From: Arion vulgaris | Taxonomy: Eukaryota; Mollusca; Gastropoda; Stylommatophora; Arionidae | Direction of reading: 5' to 3' | DNA length: 64,000 bases | Assembly: GCA_020796225.1 (NCBI GenBank) | Contig: CM036755.1 | Coordinates: 77,943,772-78,007,771, forward strand | Shown here: positions 1-12,224 of the stretch, in pieces | Numbering within the stretch: the stretch's first letter is position 1 | How the letters are laid out: every line of letters begins with the position of its first letter | Notes under the pieces: model-generated | Told to the model about the DNA's origin: nothing | Seen by the model: the letters and a program-made list of their open reading frames with translations, nothing else | Database searches by the model: none | Made by a program: the position numbers and the translations under genes

Positions 1-45
1 TCATCATTATCACTTGCAATGGACGGCTACAGTTACTAGTGCAAT
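1..45 (+). mobile_element. 3' tail of a non-LTR element at the window edge
   Basis: TCATCATTATCACTTGCAATG and the following GGACGGCT resemble the end of the elements at 31.4 kb (CTTGCGATGGACGGCT) and 36.6 kb (GTGATGGACGAGCAT). In both of those copies the motif follows the stop codon of a C2H2-like LINE terminus. Confidence 0.4.
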
Positions 46-959
46 ATATTGTTCTCGGTGTGACATAGAAACTGTTCATACATCGGCCAGTAGTAAAAAA
101 ATGATTAGGTCAAAATAATTGAATTATTGTATTTGCTGTTGCCTGTTTTGTTAATCCACTACTTGACATACCCCACTATCTCAAAAATATAACTGAAACA
201 GGCTTTTGCATAGCATCTACATTTTTTACAAAATACTCACGGTATATCATCAGCATCCCTTGCTGGACCAATATCAGATCGAGTCGTAAAACCTGTGGCA
301 CTGAAAAAAGAGACCAGAGCATCACCTTAATTTCAAATAGCATAAATCCGAACTGAAATAGCAGCAAAATATGCATGAGACATGACTCCACAAAATGAGT
401 TAATATGATTGAGATAGCACACCAAAATTTCAACATTAGCATTAAATGATAGCAAATACATGAGAGTTTTATCAACTGTATTTTTAGTGATTTTTAGCGA
501 TTATTATTTTTAATTTATTAATTATTACATAATATTTATATAATTCATATCAGTGTGTAAGATGGTTTGAAGTGTCGACAATTTTTTATCAAACTATCCA
601 TTGCTGACAAGCTTATGAAACATTTTAATTGTATTGTCTCGAATAAGGTCATATTTTGATTAGACAAAATACTAACATTTTGAGAAGACAGTACAAGTCT
701 TTATAAGACAGGAAAAGATAATAACAAAGTTAGCCTAAGAAGGAAAATAATGTGTGGAATTGTGACCTCCAACATTCATAGTTACCTGATTATTTTTCTA
801 GCTAGTGAAAAGAAAGGTGTCGAGAATTTGCACAAGATGAATACATTGCTATTTAATATTTGTACTTGACATAATAAGACTTCCAGATCAACATTGCTTT
901 CTGGTAAATCAAAGTTTATTTTAAAATGTAATGACAACTTTTGAATAGTCTGAACCCAG

Positions 960-1440
960 TTAGAGATCATCTAGTTCATCTTTTGATGGTCCTGTTTTGT
1001 AATAGTATTTGTATCCATTACAGCATTTTTTTTCCATCCAGAAGTACATCTTTTGCATCTTTATCAGTAGAGATTTCCTCCTGACTTTATTGTATGCTTG
1101 CTGTAATAAAAACAGTAGCAGTCTGTTTCTTTTTTGGAAACCATCAACTGTAGTTTGCACTAGTTTGAAGAGGTGGTCTTCCATTCAACAACCCCTTCTG
1201 AAATTTGTTAATGCAATGTCTATGGAGCAGGTGTTTTCGAGCCACCAATATAGATGGTTGTTAACAATTCTCTATACTAGTTTCCCAATACATGAAGCCA
1301 ATTAAAAGGGTCACTAGCTTTTGGGGTTTTTCCATTCTGAAGAATAAGTATATTAGCTCCATGCCAAGCAGCTGGTATTTTGGCTTCTCCCCAGGTTTGG
1401 TTTATAAAGTTGAGCAGTATTACTCTAGTCCATAGAGTCC
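960..1440 (-). pseudogene. Jockey-like reverse transcriptase fragment
   Basis: Minus-strand frames broken by stops and shifts give, in order, a finger segment (FINQTWGEAKIPAAWHGANI), a segment reading RIVNNHLYWWLEN, then EDHLFKLVQ and QQAYNKVRRKSLLIKMQK. This is the normal order of motifs in Jockey-type reverse transcriptases before the catalytic FADD box, which is absent. It is a dead remnant. A hAT MITE fragment abuts its upstream edge at 1431. Confidence 0.65.
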
Positions 1441-1770
1441 CAACTTTTCGCCCACTGCTCACTTTGCACAACATAAACTTTGTAGCGCATATTATAACAG
1501 TTTGCCAACACACCCTCCACATTATAACAGTTTGTCAACGCCTCCTCATATATACATGCTCTATTTTCTCTATGACATAGAAAATTGATATATATTTCTG
1601 TAATACATGGTCAATTTTCAATTGATTTTTGCAGGAAATAGAAAATTTATGAAAAATGGATCGTGTAAGACGGGCATAAGATGAATTAAAATTTTTAATG
1701 ATTATTCAATCGCAAAATCACGAAAATATTTTATTTAAAAATATTTATTACAAATTTCTTCTTTAAGGAG
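1431..1770 (-). mobile_element. hAT-type MITE fragment
   Basis: The segment begins CATAGAGTCCCAACTTTTCG and continues through CATAAACTTTGTAGCGC, TATAACAGTTTG and ATGATTATTCAATCGCAAAATC. It is the reverse-orientation relative of the MITE at 20665-21043. The other terminus is not recognisable. Confidence 0.55.
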
Positions 1771-2361
1771 CCACAAACCCCTAATTGCCTGAACACCCCC
1801 AAATTTTTCTGAACCCACTATCGCCCGTACTTTTCCTACCACATCTATGTCATCCACATAAACAACTAAACGAGTATTAGTGTTGTTTCATCCATAGCAC
1901 TATGACTATATTCCTGTACCTTCCTAATTATTTTTTCTAGGGCTATGTTAAAGTTTAAGTTGGACTGGGGTTAGTGCATCATCTTGTTTCAAACAAATTC
2001 TTATCTGAAATGTATGATTTTCTGCCTCTAAATTAAACTTATATAACTAATAACTATGAAACGTGTTTGAGTATTATTTGATTGATGCTGTTTAGTGTTC
2101 CGTGTGCCACCATCATCCAAACAAATCAACAAAAACAATACAACACTGACAACAGTCAATGCAACACATAACTACAACATTAACAGTAATAACACTATTA
2201 TTAGTAGTATTAACTACTTTACTAGTATTAACAATAACAACAGTCAGTGACCACTTCCACATCATGATTAATAACACAGTGGTGACTGACAGCGAGTGAG
2301 TGACAATAACTTTCAATAAGTAATAATTCAATAACTTACTATAAGTTACTATAATAAGTTA
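1771..2361. other. No gene seen
   Basis: AT-rich sequence including a stretch rich in AAC/ATT triplets (2110-2280); no motif or frame that I can support. Confidence 0.5.
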
Positions 2362-2624
2362 TACAGGGTGTTCAAGATAATTGCAGCCTATGAATGGAGC
2401 TAATCTGGCATATATGTATGGAAATGAAAAGGTTCAGTTATGACGTAGTATAGGTCAAGGTTGTGTGACGTTGTGTAATTGTAGTGCTGGAAGGGGCGAT
2501 GAACAAATGTGGCGTAGGACGAGCTAGTCAGAACCGGTTTAAATAGTACATAAACACAACGCGATAGGTTATCTGGCAACTTTCGATTTGTCAATGGGGC
2601 TGCAATTATCTTGAACACCCTGTA
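2362..2624. mobile_element. Mariner-type MITE with TA duplication
   Basis: The termini are long inverted repeats: CAGGGTGTTCAAGATAATTG at the left and its complement ending GAACACCCTG at the right, flanked by TA on both sides. It is about 259 bp with no coding capacity. A second copy in inverted orientation lies at 34.87-35.13 kb and shares the interior (GACTAGCTCGTCCTAC and complement). Confidence 0.8.
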
Positions 2625-2639
2625 GTATAACTTAGCTCT

Positions 2640-2720
2640 TTCCATGCTTTAAGCCGCACACTGCGCCATGGCGAAGTCCGTCGACGCTTTAAGCCGCACA
2701 CTGCGCCATAGAGTTGCTTT
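2640..2720. repeat. Short direct duplication
   Basis: GCTTTAAGCCGCACACTGCG occurs twice about 40 bp apart, each followed by CCAT. The surrounding 300 bp holds only T-rich sequence. Confidence 0.6.
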
Positions 2721-3034
2721 CCTTATAAGAAGTCTTTCTAGTTTTACTTCTTCTGTTTTACTTATAGTACTTTTTAACCTTGTTATTCTATTAGGTTGTC
2801 CAGTTTACTTCAATTTAGTATATAATAATATATATATGTTTATTTATTGATAAGTATTTGGGATCGTAATTTTTTTTTTTTTTTTTACTTCCCTTGAATT
2901 AACTGCTTAAAAATTGAGGAAATAAATGGGCGTGGAAAGAGTTAAATATGCCAGCGAGAGTTGGAAAATGACTAAAGGTATAGAAAGCAAGTTGAATATA
3001 AATGGAACGAATTCAGAAGTGATGAAATCAGAGA

Positions 3035-3310
3035 CATGTCTTGTCAACCACTTGTGACAACTGTTAAGAGAAGATGGAGATATGTTGGACACACCTTGAG
3101 GAGAAATGATCAAACGTAAATAATAATTCAACGAATACAGGCATTGAAGTGGGATGCAAAGGGTTCAAGAAAGAGAGGTCGACCTAAGGAGACCCTGAAA
3201 CGAACTTTGCTGAGAGGCAAGAAATATCGGTCTCAGTTCCATGAAGGAGATTGAGAGTTGCCCAGGATAGAGCGGTATGGAGAAATTGCTTGCAGGTCCT
3301 ATGTAACGAT
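3035..3310 (+). pseudogene. Non-LTR retrotransposon 3' end
   Basis: Broken plus-strand frames read RRWRYVGHTLRRND, then KRGRPKETLKRTLL and a VWRNCLQ terminus. The pattern of a basic GRPK...W block followed by a D-R-x-x-W motif is typical of the C-terminus of RTE/Jockey-like polyproteins. It is 5'-truncated and frameshifted. Confidence 0.6.
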
Positions 3311-3339
3311 AATGGTACGAGGAACTATTATTATAACTT

Positions 3340-4070
3340 AAATAACTACTATTATTCTATAGTATGATATATAACTGAAATAACTCTTTGAGTGAGTACT
3401 ATACACTAACTTTTACATTTTTGATTTTATCAGTCAGTGTCTCTTTTGTAGGTTACGGTGTAACTCAACTGTACTTTCATTACCACTAATGTACTTCATT
3501 TTCAGTTATTTTCTAGTCACTGATGATCTTTAAATAATATCGTATTACGAAACATCTCGTAAAAATGCATGTGGTATATTTAATTATAATAATTACATTT
3601 AAATTAATTATCTAATCTTATCAATCAATTATATTACTAAAATTACTCGACAATAGGTGATTTTATTACGGAGTGAAAATTGAAGCTTCCTTTATTAAAA
3701 CACTTCTGACAGTATGAATATATATACATATAAAATGGATATTATACCCTCTTCCGAGACCAGGAACATATCCAAGGGGTGCAGGTAGACCAATGAAGGT
3801 CTTCTTGCGCTTGTTTACAAATGACTGAACCGACATACTTGCGTTCAACAACTTTCAGTCGGAAGTAGATATTAAAGGGAAACAATAATTGTGTGTCGAA
3901 TGTCTGTATAGAAAAAAATTACATTTCATCACTAAAAAGCACAAAGCTACTACATATTTTTTGTAAAATCTATGCTGCTATCATTTATTTACAGATGATA
4001 TTACACAAAAATTAAAATGATAAAATGGTATTTGCTTTGAGCTTACATCCTATTGAAAAGATTACCAAAG
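3340..4070. other. No gene seen
   Basis: AT-rich intergenic sequence; short open frames only, none with a recognisable domain. Confidence 0.5.
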
Positions 4071-4074
4071 ATTA

Positions 4075-4535
4075 TTGGTTATTGGTTACTAAACTGACGG
4101 CATTGCTGCTTGCACTCCGGGCAGACCCATAGGTGCTCAGTCTCCCAAACAGATATCGAAGAGTATGCATACTGATGGTTCCTGTGGCTCGCTGATTAAA
4201 CACACCTCTCAATCTGCCTCTCAGGCATCCAGTTCGACTTGAACAACGGGTAACTCCAAACTGCCTAAATCGCTTGATCGATTCAACATCGATTTTAGTG
4301 TCCTCATCCAACAGAAAGCCGCGAAGAGACCGAAGAATATCCCCTTATCCATCTTCAACTCCCCAACAACCGATGCTGTAGATGCAAGCCTGTCTGCTCT
4401 CTCATTACCGTAAACACCCGCATGCCCTGGACGGTATATCCACGTAAGCCGCTGGAGGCTAGAAACTTCTATAGACGACATCCACTCATACCGAAACCTG
4501 CCCTTCTGGATCTTGTGAAACATCGACCGAGAGTC
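4075..4535 (-). pseudogene. LINE RNase H domain fragment
   Basis: The minus strand reads FDSRSMFHKIQKGRF, then LTWIYRPGHAGVYGNERADR, the His/Asp part of an RNase H active site, then a downstream C-terminal region in a shifted frame. It is closely related to the copies at 12.75-13.04 kb and 23.2-24.0 kb. It is 5'-truncated and frameshifted, so it is not functional. Confidence 0.75.
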
Positions 4536-4639
4536 AAAGATTAGTGATTAGTTAGAATCATCAATAATATAGGTGCTCCTATCTCCTCCCAAGATCGTTA
4601 CGCCACGGTACCAGCGCATAACGACTGATCGCACGAGTT

Positions 4640-5140
4640 CTGTGTTGATTAGTCAAATGTCTCATGCCTTTAATAACGTGTTTATGTTGGGCTGTTTCCA
4701 GTTTCATTCTTATTTCCTTCAGTCTGGAATGTTTTCAAAGTAATACATTCGTCCTGCCGTTCTTTTTGGCATTGATGATGTCTGCACTTCCAATTGATTC
4801 CTGCCTTCTTCTTTTGTCGCCACACTGCTACCGTGTTGTAGCCCAGTGTCGTGGTTTTCTGTTGTTTTTTCTTTGTCTTGCGCTGTTCTCGTGGCTTAGG
4901 TGATTGTTATTTTTGCTCTTCGACAAGATTCTGCTATGCCATCTAACCATATTTTTCGCGGTCTTCCTCTCGCCTTCTTTCATGATGTAGAATACTCTGT
5001 ATAATGTGGAGTTTTGATGCATTCTTATTAAGTGGCCAAACCACTACATTCTTTGTTTCTCAATGTAATTCAAGCAAGGTTCTGTGCCAACTTTCTTTCT
5101 TATGCTGATATTGGTGACTGTCTTTTCTGGTGTTGTTGGT
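4640..5140 (-). pseudogene. Non-LTR retrotransposon 3' end
   Basis: The minus strand reads GHLIRMHQNSTLYRV, then KEGERKTAKNMV and a basic Q/R/K-rich end, matching the H-hinge and GR-rich tail of RTE-like polyproteins with stops and shifts. Confidence 0.5.
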
Positions 5141-5679
5141 AACTTTTAGCAGGCAGTACATTTCACATGTAGCTATTTTTGTGTGACTGTGCTTTGCTCA
5201 TTGTCCATACTTGGCTCTGGTAACACAAAGTAGGTATGAAAATGCTGTTGATCATCTGTTGCTTAGCTGTCAGTTAAATTTGTGGGGACCCTAACAATGG
5301 AGCTAGATGATAGGTTGTAAATAGGTTGCATTTGATTTTGCATTCTAGATCAGATGAGATAAACCAGAAACGCACATATGATATCGAATAACTAAAACAT
5401 TTAGTGCCCATACTGTTAAAAAGGACTACAAGTTTATTACGATAATCAGTCTTATATACATATATTACTGACTAGACGTAAATAGTCATTCTTATCTATT
5501 GAATGTTTTGTTTGTTTCGTTCGTTCTTCTCCACCATTTTGATCATTCTTATTGTGATATATAAACAGTCTTTGCCAAGAACGATTAGAACGTTGCGTCC
5601 CTGCTAGATCCCTACTAATGTAGGACGAGCGCATCCGAATCCGAAGTTTTCGGCCTAGGAAATGTTTGCATCTGTCTCG

Positions 5680-5800
5680 CTTTTGTATTGATTTTAAATT
5701 GAATTCGTCTATATACAACAATACTGGAATGCGAGGTCACGTGGTGAAGTTGGGGTCTGATTTCCATAATTCTTACCCGAGTCCGAAGGCCCATAAGTTT
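5680..5800. repeat. Dispersed repeat, inverted copy at 61.05-61.19 kb
   Basis: TGGAATGCGAGGTCACGTGG, TCTGATTTCC and CCGAAGGCCCATAAGTTTATA-like segments recur as the reverse complement near 61.06-61.18 kb. Family unknown. A short (AC)n tract follows at 5818-5838. Confidence 0.7.
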
Positions 5801-5854
5801 ATAGTTGGCACTGCACAGGCACACACACACACGCACACAAGCGCGTAAATACAC

Positions 5855-6100
5855 ACTTATATCATCATCATCATCAAACATCGTGTTCTGAGCAGAACTT
5901 TGCCACCCCAACAGTCCTCCGGAATTTCTCTCTCACAGGCCAGATGTCCTGCCTCTGCAGCCGTCATGTTCAAACCATCAGTTACATCCTGAATCCATCT
6001 TCTCGTGGTCTTCCTCTTCTTCTTTTGCCGGTATGCCTCCTTCCATGATGGTCTTCTCCAGCCCTTCATGTCTTTTTATATATCCAAAATATCTCAATTT
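5855..6100 (-). pseudogene. Non-LTR retrotransposon 3' end with GAT-repeat tail
   Basis: Translation gives WIQDVTDGLNMTAAEAGHL and a GGKVLLRTRC end, then a (GAT)n tail on the minus strand at about 5860-5876. This is the RTE-like polyprotein terminus also seen at 13.3 and 15.3 kb. Confidence 0.7.
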
Positions 6101-6109
6101 TTTTTTCTT

Positions 6110-6880
6110 ATTTACGGAACGGAATAGCGAAATGAGTCTTTGTGTAAAAATGCCGCATTGTTTTTTGATAAATGTTATATTAGTACAGTATCAACAGTCT
6201 ATCCAGATTTAGCACTTCAAAATTTGAAAATATTCCAAATGTTGCAAATATTAGATATTGTACCATCTCTACACACAGTGACTGACGGTATTAGATATAC
6301 ATTTTTATCTAACGCTGTCAGACAGTTATCAATCTCCTAATGATTCCTCCCCGCTTGTCTTAGATAAAGAAGATCATATTTCCCATGACTTTGTTCAAGG
6401 AATATAGCATTATACAGGCAGTGCTGGGATTAGCCTGGGAACTAGTTCCTCACAAAAACTCGACAATTTATGCAACGTTCCTGTCTACCCTTGGCAATTT
6501 CTATTCTATATCAACCGGTATTTTAGTATGCACAATTAAGTCCTGACTACGATGGAGATGTTGAATTTGTTTTTGCTGAACGTCTATCAAGAGTAAGGAA
6601 GATGAATCCGTGTCTCCAGTAAATATAGCAAATAATAACTGAGTCGAGCAAGTCTATGGATGAGTAGAAGACTGATGACTCAAATGTTTTTCGAATAGTT
6701 TGGGCAGAGAATGCTCCAAACTATTGGCTGCTGTATTGTTTTTCTGGCTTGTCTCTTCTTTTATGCTGCTGCTGCAGTTCTGTATGCAGTCACGAGGGCT
6801 GAGGGGAGGGAGGTGATAGGATCAGGAGGATTGTATGGTCTTCACGGAGGATTCTAAACTCTCGTCACTTCGAAAGGGCA
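6110..6880. other. No gene seen
   Basis: Unique-looking AT-rich sequence; nothing recognisable. Confidence 0.45.
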
Positions 6881-6913
6881 AGAATCTATATAATGAATAT
6901 CCTTCCTTTTTTG

Positions 6914-7315
6914 CACTGTGAAGTTAGGAGACATGAAAATAGGATAACTTACTAAATTTCAAATTGTGCACTGTAAAGTTAGGATACATGAAAATAGTGT
7001 ACTGTGAAGTTAGGAGACATGAAAATAGTGCACTGTGAAGTTAGGAGACATGAAAATAGTATAACTGACTAAACTTCAAACAGTGCACTGTGAAGTTAGG
7101 AGACATGAAAATAGGACAACTGACTAAACTTCGAAAAGTGCACTGGAAGTTAGGAGACATGAAAATAGGACAACTGACTAAACTTCGAATAGTGCACTGT
7201 GAAGTTAGGAGACATGAAAATAGGATAACTGACTAAACTTCGAATAGTGCACTGTGAAGTTAGGAGACATGAAAATAGGATAACTGACTAAACATCAAAT
7301 AGTGCACTGGAATGC
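6914..7315. repeat. 55-bp tandem array, about eight units
   Basis: The unit starts GTGCACTGTGAAGTTAGGAG and continues with ACATGAAAATAGGATAACTG. The first units are shortened to about 31 bp by loss of the second half, so the array mixes two period lengths. Confidence 0.9.
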
Positions 7316-7960
7316 TAAGAGTGTCGACAGATAAAGAGATGGCTACAATAACAAGCTTAGCGATTAAACGCAGTTTGAACGAAAGCAAGTTAATGCATGC
7401 TATTTGAAAAAGACCCAGCTTTCATGATCAGAAGCTTCCATTGCTACCAAATAGACCAAAAGGACAGTCGAAGGGTGAAGTACTGACACTCGTGAGGAAG
7501 AACATCGGTGCATATCAGCTATAGAAAATACACGGAGGGGATCGAGTACCTGATCTGTCATCTTAGTACAGAAAATTCAGAATTTAATTTGCTCAACTTC
7601 TATTGTCCGAGTGACCATCCACTGACACTGAACTCAATTCCAGCAAAACAAAAACTCTAATAGCCACTCACAGAGATTGGGCTATGATCATATGGACAGG
7701 AAAGGTGAGGAATTGAAAACTGGCAGGAAGACAACAGGGGTATCCATATTAACCAATCAATTGATTAAAAAAAAACCAGATATAGGGACGGAAGTGTATG
7801 CATGTTGATGGTTTCCATTATTAGGTGGTTAGACCAACTCTTGATTCTGCACCAAAGATGCACTCGAGTTTCACTCGAATAAATTCGTTTTTTCTCTTTT
7901 CTCTAATCACGTTTTGTATCACAGTGTCAGGATAAGAAGAGATTCATAGAGCAGGCTTAT
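7316..7960. other. No gene seen
   Basis: No domain or repeat recognised. Confidence 0.45.
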
Positions 7961-7964
7961 GTGT

Positions 7965-8245
7965 ACACTTCGTAAATAGTGTTTTTCCCTGCCTATATTA
8001 TTTCTGAAGACCATCTTTTGCGTGTACTGCCTTTTGCTTTGTATCCACTGTATCGGAGTAGCATTCCTCTTTTAGCCGCACTGTCTGTTGGTAATCTGCT
8101 TATGTGGTTAAACCATTTAATTTGTTGTTTCTTGATGAAGTTCAGTACTGATGTTGTAAACATTTTTTTTCTTGATGTTTTTTTCCTTGATTTTCATTTC
8201 TAAACCGGTCTCTTCTTGATACTCCAGAATTCTTTGTAAATACTT
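7965..8245 (-). pseudogene. Non-LTR retrotransposon 3' region
   Basis: This is the reverse-strand relative of 27.2-27.45 kb: the segments corresponding to SVLNFIKKQQIKWFDHI and LPTDSAS are recognisable at DNA level. Degenerate, with T-rich insertions. Confidence 0.6.
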
Positions 8246-8580
8246 AATCTTTGTCATGACTAGTTTTCTCATCATCATCATCACCAGGTGCCGTCTCCAC
8301 ATCGAAGGTTGGCTGCAATGAATCTCCAGCATCCTCTGTCTTTCGCCTTGGTGTTGCACACTGCCAGACTGTAACCTGTCCATTTCTTAAAGTTTCCCTC
8401 CCACTTATCTCTCAGTCTTTCTCTTGCTCTTCCCCTCAACTTTCCCCTCTAGTAAATATTTTATCATGGTGTCATGTCTTTTTTTGTGCCCAAAATACTT
8501 TACTTGTCTGAATTTTTTTTCTCTTAATAATTGTTTCTTCATGCCTAGTTTTCCTAAAACTTCCTTAAAGTTTTCTACTA
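8246..8580 (-). pseudogene. Non-LTR retrotransposon 3' end with GAT tail
   Basis: The minus strand carries a block reading MDRLQSGSVQHQGERQRML followed by a (GAT)n tail at 8270-8285. The same sequence recurs at 51.04-51.47 kb. Truncated at its 5' end. Confidence 0.65.
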
Positions 8581-8599
8581 TCGTTTAATGTCAGCGTCC

Positions 8600-9320
8600 A
8601 AGTTTGGCACTGATAGCATAATGTTGGAATAAAGATTGTGTTAAACAATGCTCTTTTAATGTTCAATGTGACATGTTTGCATTTCAAAATGATGCAATTT
8701 TCCCTATGATTTGATTTATTGCATTCCTTGACGTTTCAAGCCTTGTAAGATGTTTATATTTCCTCACTTATTAGCCCATTGCGTTCTAAGAATTTTTCTG
8801 TTGACACTGTTTGAAAGAAGAAATGTGTTATATGTGTATCATAAATCATATTTACTACAGTATATACGCAAGTACTATCTGCTTTGAACTAGTTAAACTA
8901 ATTTCTTCTTTCTTCTGCGTTCTCACTAGATTGAGATTTCGTATTCTCTAATAAAGGCAGCCATCTACCTCAGATACCTCAGATTATCAGCCACGTCATA
9001 CAGATTGTCTTGGACGCTAGTGTAAGTGGGCCACCTCTTTCTTATCAAGTCTGCATACTGGTGGGGGCAGTTCTGTAGGATATAATTCCTATGATTTCTG
9101 CTTTCCCGTTTGTGTCGACCTCTTCCCGCAGCAGGTTTTGGCGACCCTCGTCATAGTAGGTCTGACATTCTTACTGCATGGCTAAATCTCCGAGGCAGAT
9201 TGCGGACCGTAGAATCCGTTATCCCATTCCTCATTGTGAGGAGTCGTTGCACCATGTTATGCGCCTTACGGCCTGATGCATCCATTTTCTGCAAGCATTT
9301 GTTTCGGGTTAGCATTCCCT
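8600..9320. other. No gene seen
   Basis: AT-rich to 9.0 kb, then a more GC-balanced stretch of possible repeat origin that I cannot classify. Confidence 0.4.
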
Positions 9321-9329
9321 AGCGGACAC

Positions 9330-9460
9330 GTGCATCCGATTTCAACCAAACCTCCTTAGTCGCCTTTTACGCCTTTTGCGTGGCAGGTAACAGTGGTTCT
9401 ATTCTTCACACCCCAAATTTAGGCCCCGGTAACCACTCGGCGAAACTCATTTAAGAGTGG
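9330..9460 (-). repeat. SINE-like repeat D, fragment
   Basis: Reverse complement of the repeat at 28.77-29.04 and 39.99-40.24 kb: the diagnostic GGTTACCGGGGCC, TTTGGGGTGTGAAGAATAG and CACTGTTACCTGCCACGC segments are present. Confidence 0.6.
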
Positions 9461-9559
9461 GCTGAAAGATTTTATCAATAGAGATGTGTAATACGTCACT
9501 ATCGCCTATGGTTATACTGTGTTATTTACCCAGTATGTACTATTTGTAATTGCTACACC

Positions 9560-9770
9560 CACTGCCTTGTGGAGAGGAGCTCGGGAGAGCTAAAGGCTAG
9601 GAGAGTAAACCCTGATCGAAAATCCCCACTGCCTGTGTCAGCGGAATGCAGGCACGGTAAACCTGCAAACGAGGAGGGACCTAAGGCAGTTGAGGGTTAT
9701 GTACTGCCATCTTCAACCTTGATTCCAAACGTAATTGTCTCCTTGGATGAAACAGAGGGAGAGAGGTTCG
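9560..9770 (+). other. Possible LINE 5' untranslated segment
   Basis: GGCTAGGAGAGTAAACCCTG and CCCACTGCCTGTG recall leader sequence of molluscan non-LTR elements. This is recollection-based and weak. A 69-codon open frame here has no recognisable domain. Confidence 0.25.
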
Positions 9771-9775
9771 CTGGT

Positions 9776-9995
9776 TAGGCCAAATTTGGGTGTAAGAATG
9801 ACCATTTTACCTGCAAGCCTGTCTAGAGGCGACTAAGATTTTGGTGAAAATCGGATAGATGTGTCCAAAAGCGTGAAGTCTATGCGTTTAGGCTACACAA
9901 ACAATGCATGTATACACGTTCTTGGAAAGATCAAACATATCACAAAGAGTGATTAAAATTGGTCGTAAGAACGAATGCAAAGAGGAAAAAGGAGA
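9776..9995 (+). repeat. SINE-like repeat D, 5'-incomplete copy
   Basis: TATACACGTTCTTGG, GATCAAACATATCACAAAGA and GTGATTAAAATTGGTCGTAA match the 3' half of the copies at 28.8 and 40.0 kb. Confidence 0.65.
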
Positions 9996-10089
9996 GAGGG
10001 TTTGTGCAAAAGGGGCAAGGCACATTCTCCATATCAGCTTCCCAGGCTAGACACAAAGAGACTTATGTATGAGCTGAACGACATAAGAG

Positions 10090-10165
10090 AAAACGAAAAC
10101 TCAGAAGTTGTCACAGTAAAACACTTGCAAATTGACCGTCTGTAAAAGATGACGAAAAAGGCCCA
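10090..10165. repeat. Single unit of the 18.4-kb tandem repeat
   Basis: AACTCAGAAGTTGTCACAG, AACACTTGCAAATTGACCG and TCTGTAAAA match the units at 18.36-18.55 kb. Confidence 0.65.
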
Positions 10166-10321
10166 TATAAAAAAAATTATATTTCCATCAACTGTAAACG
10201 GTTCAAAATATTTATAGTTTTGGCCATTACTAACATTTTTCATGAGGTGTTGGTGATAGATATTAAATAAATATTAGGAGAGGATGTAACCATGTCTTAC
10301 TCGCGTTTACAGGTCAAACTC

Positions 10322-10565
10322 TTTTGAAGTTGTGATGGGTTAGTGACTCTGTCTATTAACCCCGACGTTCTGAGTTCGAATCACGCTGCGGACAGTTTGC
10401 TTGCAAATTGTTTCCGTTGATTTTAACAAAAGGACGATGGCGCCACCCGTTCAGAAAGCAATGACAAACTACTGAACGTATAAGTGGTGCCTAGAAAATC
10501 AACGACTTGTTTACTGTGGTTGATGGCTACGTCCTTTGGGATATGCCACGATTTTCATTTTTCAT
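10322..10565 (+). mobile_element. tRNA-like SINE A, copy 1
   Basis: A B-box-like GAGTTCGAATCAC follows a tRNA-like head; the body shares CCGTTCAGAAAGCAATG, GTGGTGCCTAGAAAATCAAC and GATATGCCACGATTTTCAT with the other three copies. Such elements are transcribed by RNA polymerase III and moved by LINE machinery. Confidence 0.75.
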
Positions 10566-10799
10566 TATGTGAATGAATTGTAATATGAACTCGATATCCC
10601 TAATATTGTTTCACAATTTCTCATGTTGTATATAGTCAAACGATTTGTTGTCATTTATATATGAAGATCTACATTTGCATTTTCTGTATTTCTCGAAGGT
10701 ATTTCTTATATTCAAGATGGATCCCTGATGTCTCTGGCAAATGTGGTCCACCTGAACTTCCTATATTTCATATGATTTTTTATCTTTCTATCCTCTTGT

Positions 10800-10975
10800 A
10801 GAGTACAAGGCACGAGGAAGACCACGCAAAAGATGGAGCGACGGCATCAAGAACAGCCTTACGAACATGAATATCAGCTTACAAAGTACCTTAAAAAAGC
10901 ACACACAAGATCACAAAGTTTCACCCCAACACTTCTATAAAGAAGTCAATGGTGGAAGAGAAGAAGATCCTCTTG
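10800..10975 (+). pseudogene. Non-LTR retrotransposon 3' end
   Basis: The plus strand reads ARGRPRKRWSDGIKNSLTNM, then a short tail ending TCAATGGTGGAAGAGAAGAAG. The same tail recurs three times at 29.76-29.89 kb. Confidence 0.65.
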
Positions 10976-11079
10976 TTGATAATCCACAGTAGGATTTTGT
11001 CGGTATGGCTTCTGAAAGCAATAATACTTTAACTGCTAGAACTTTAAATTGCTTTACTTTTGGACTAGGATGTATATTG

Positions 11080-11175
11080 ATATTTACACACACATGCTCG
11101 CACGCATACACACGTGCGCACACACACACGCACGCGCATATCACACAAACACGCACTCACACACACACATGTGTA
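11080..11175. repeat. CA-rich microsatellite
   Basis: Imperfect (CA)n with ACGC interruptions. Confidence 0.9.
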
Positions 11176-11179
11176 TACA

Positions 11180-12220
11180 TTCCTAAATACCCGTGTATAA
11201 ATGATTCTTGTTAATCGAAGCTAACTTACAGACGACTGAGAAATTTAAATGCTAAGAAGTAACGCATTCGTGATTTTTAACAACTACCCCCGCACTTTTC
11301 TGTCCCTGACCACATAGAGTGTTGTAATAACCATGTATCGTTCTGTCATTACCTGTGTTTCTCTGATATGCGAGTCTTTCACTGACATGGTAAGTTGCAA
11401 AATGCAACAAACAACAGGTTTATAACAACATTGATGGAGACGGAGACAAGAGTCGTGAATAAAAATAAATGGTGTGACAATGTTTATGTGGTGCACCTTA
11501 CAAAGTTTTCCCATCAACATTCAAGTCAACTTTGCTTTAATGTTATCTGTGTTTAAAGTGGCCAAATTATAGCCGGTCGGTAGCAATAATAACAGGAGTA
11601 TAAAAGTTCATGGTTGTCACAAAACAATTACATCAATATAGACACGGGTGAATTTCCTTTTGATCCACGACCACACATAGAGATAAGAAGTACCAGTTAC
11701 CGATAGTTTGTTTGTTTACACTTGCCATACTTTGATGTCGTATAGGAAGTAGAAGGGAGTGTATATTTCACGTGCTATTAATAATAGGCGTTCGCTTTCT
11801 GAACAATTGTCCTTTCTTCTTAGCGACTGCTCATAAGTACAGCTCATTTGGAATTTATTGTCCACTTATGCCAATAGATATTCCTCTCTTGTCTCTAATC
11901 CTAATTTATGTTGCTGGTTTCTCTACTTTATTTTATTATTCAATTACGGCATATTCCGTACAGAGGTTGAAGTTGGCTACAAAGAAAGATTACAGCTTTC
12001 ACGGGCTTTGATATTTGCATGGACTGTGTGATAAAATGACTACACTCCCAGACTTATGTCATATTTATAATCCTACAATATAGTTAACAGCTTACTGTTG
12101 ATGGAAACAAGAGTTGGGGGGAGGGAGGCGGTGGTAGAAATGGACTGCATATTGAGTATACCAAAGTTACGTTAATAAGTAAAGATCGTGTATGTAGGTG
12201 GCCACCATTTTTAGTTATAT
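11180..12220. other. No gene seen
   Basis: AT-rich sequence; no domain or repeat recognised. Confidence 0.45.
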
Positions 12221-12224
12221 ACTT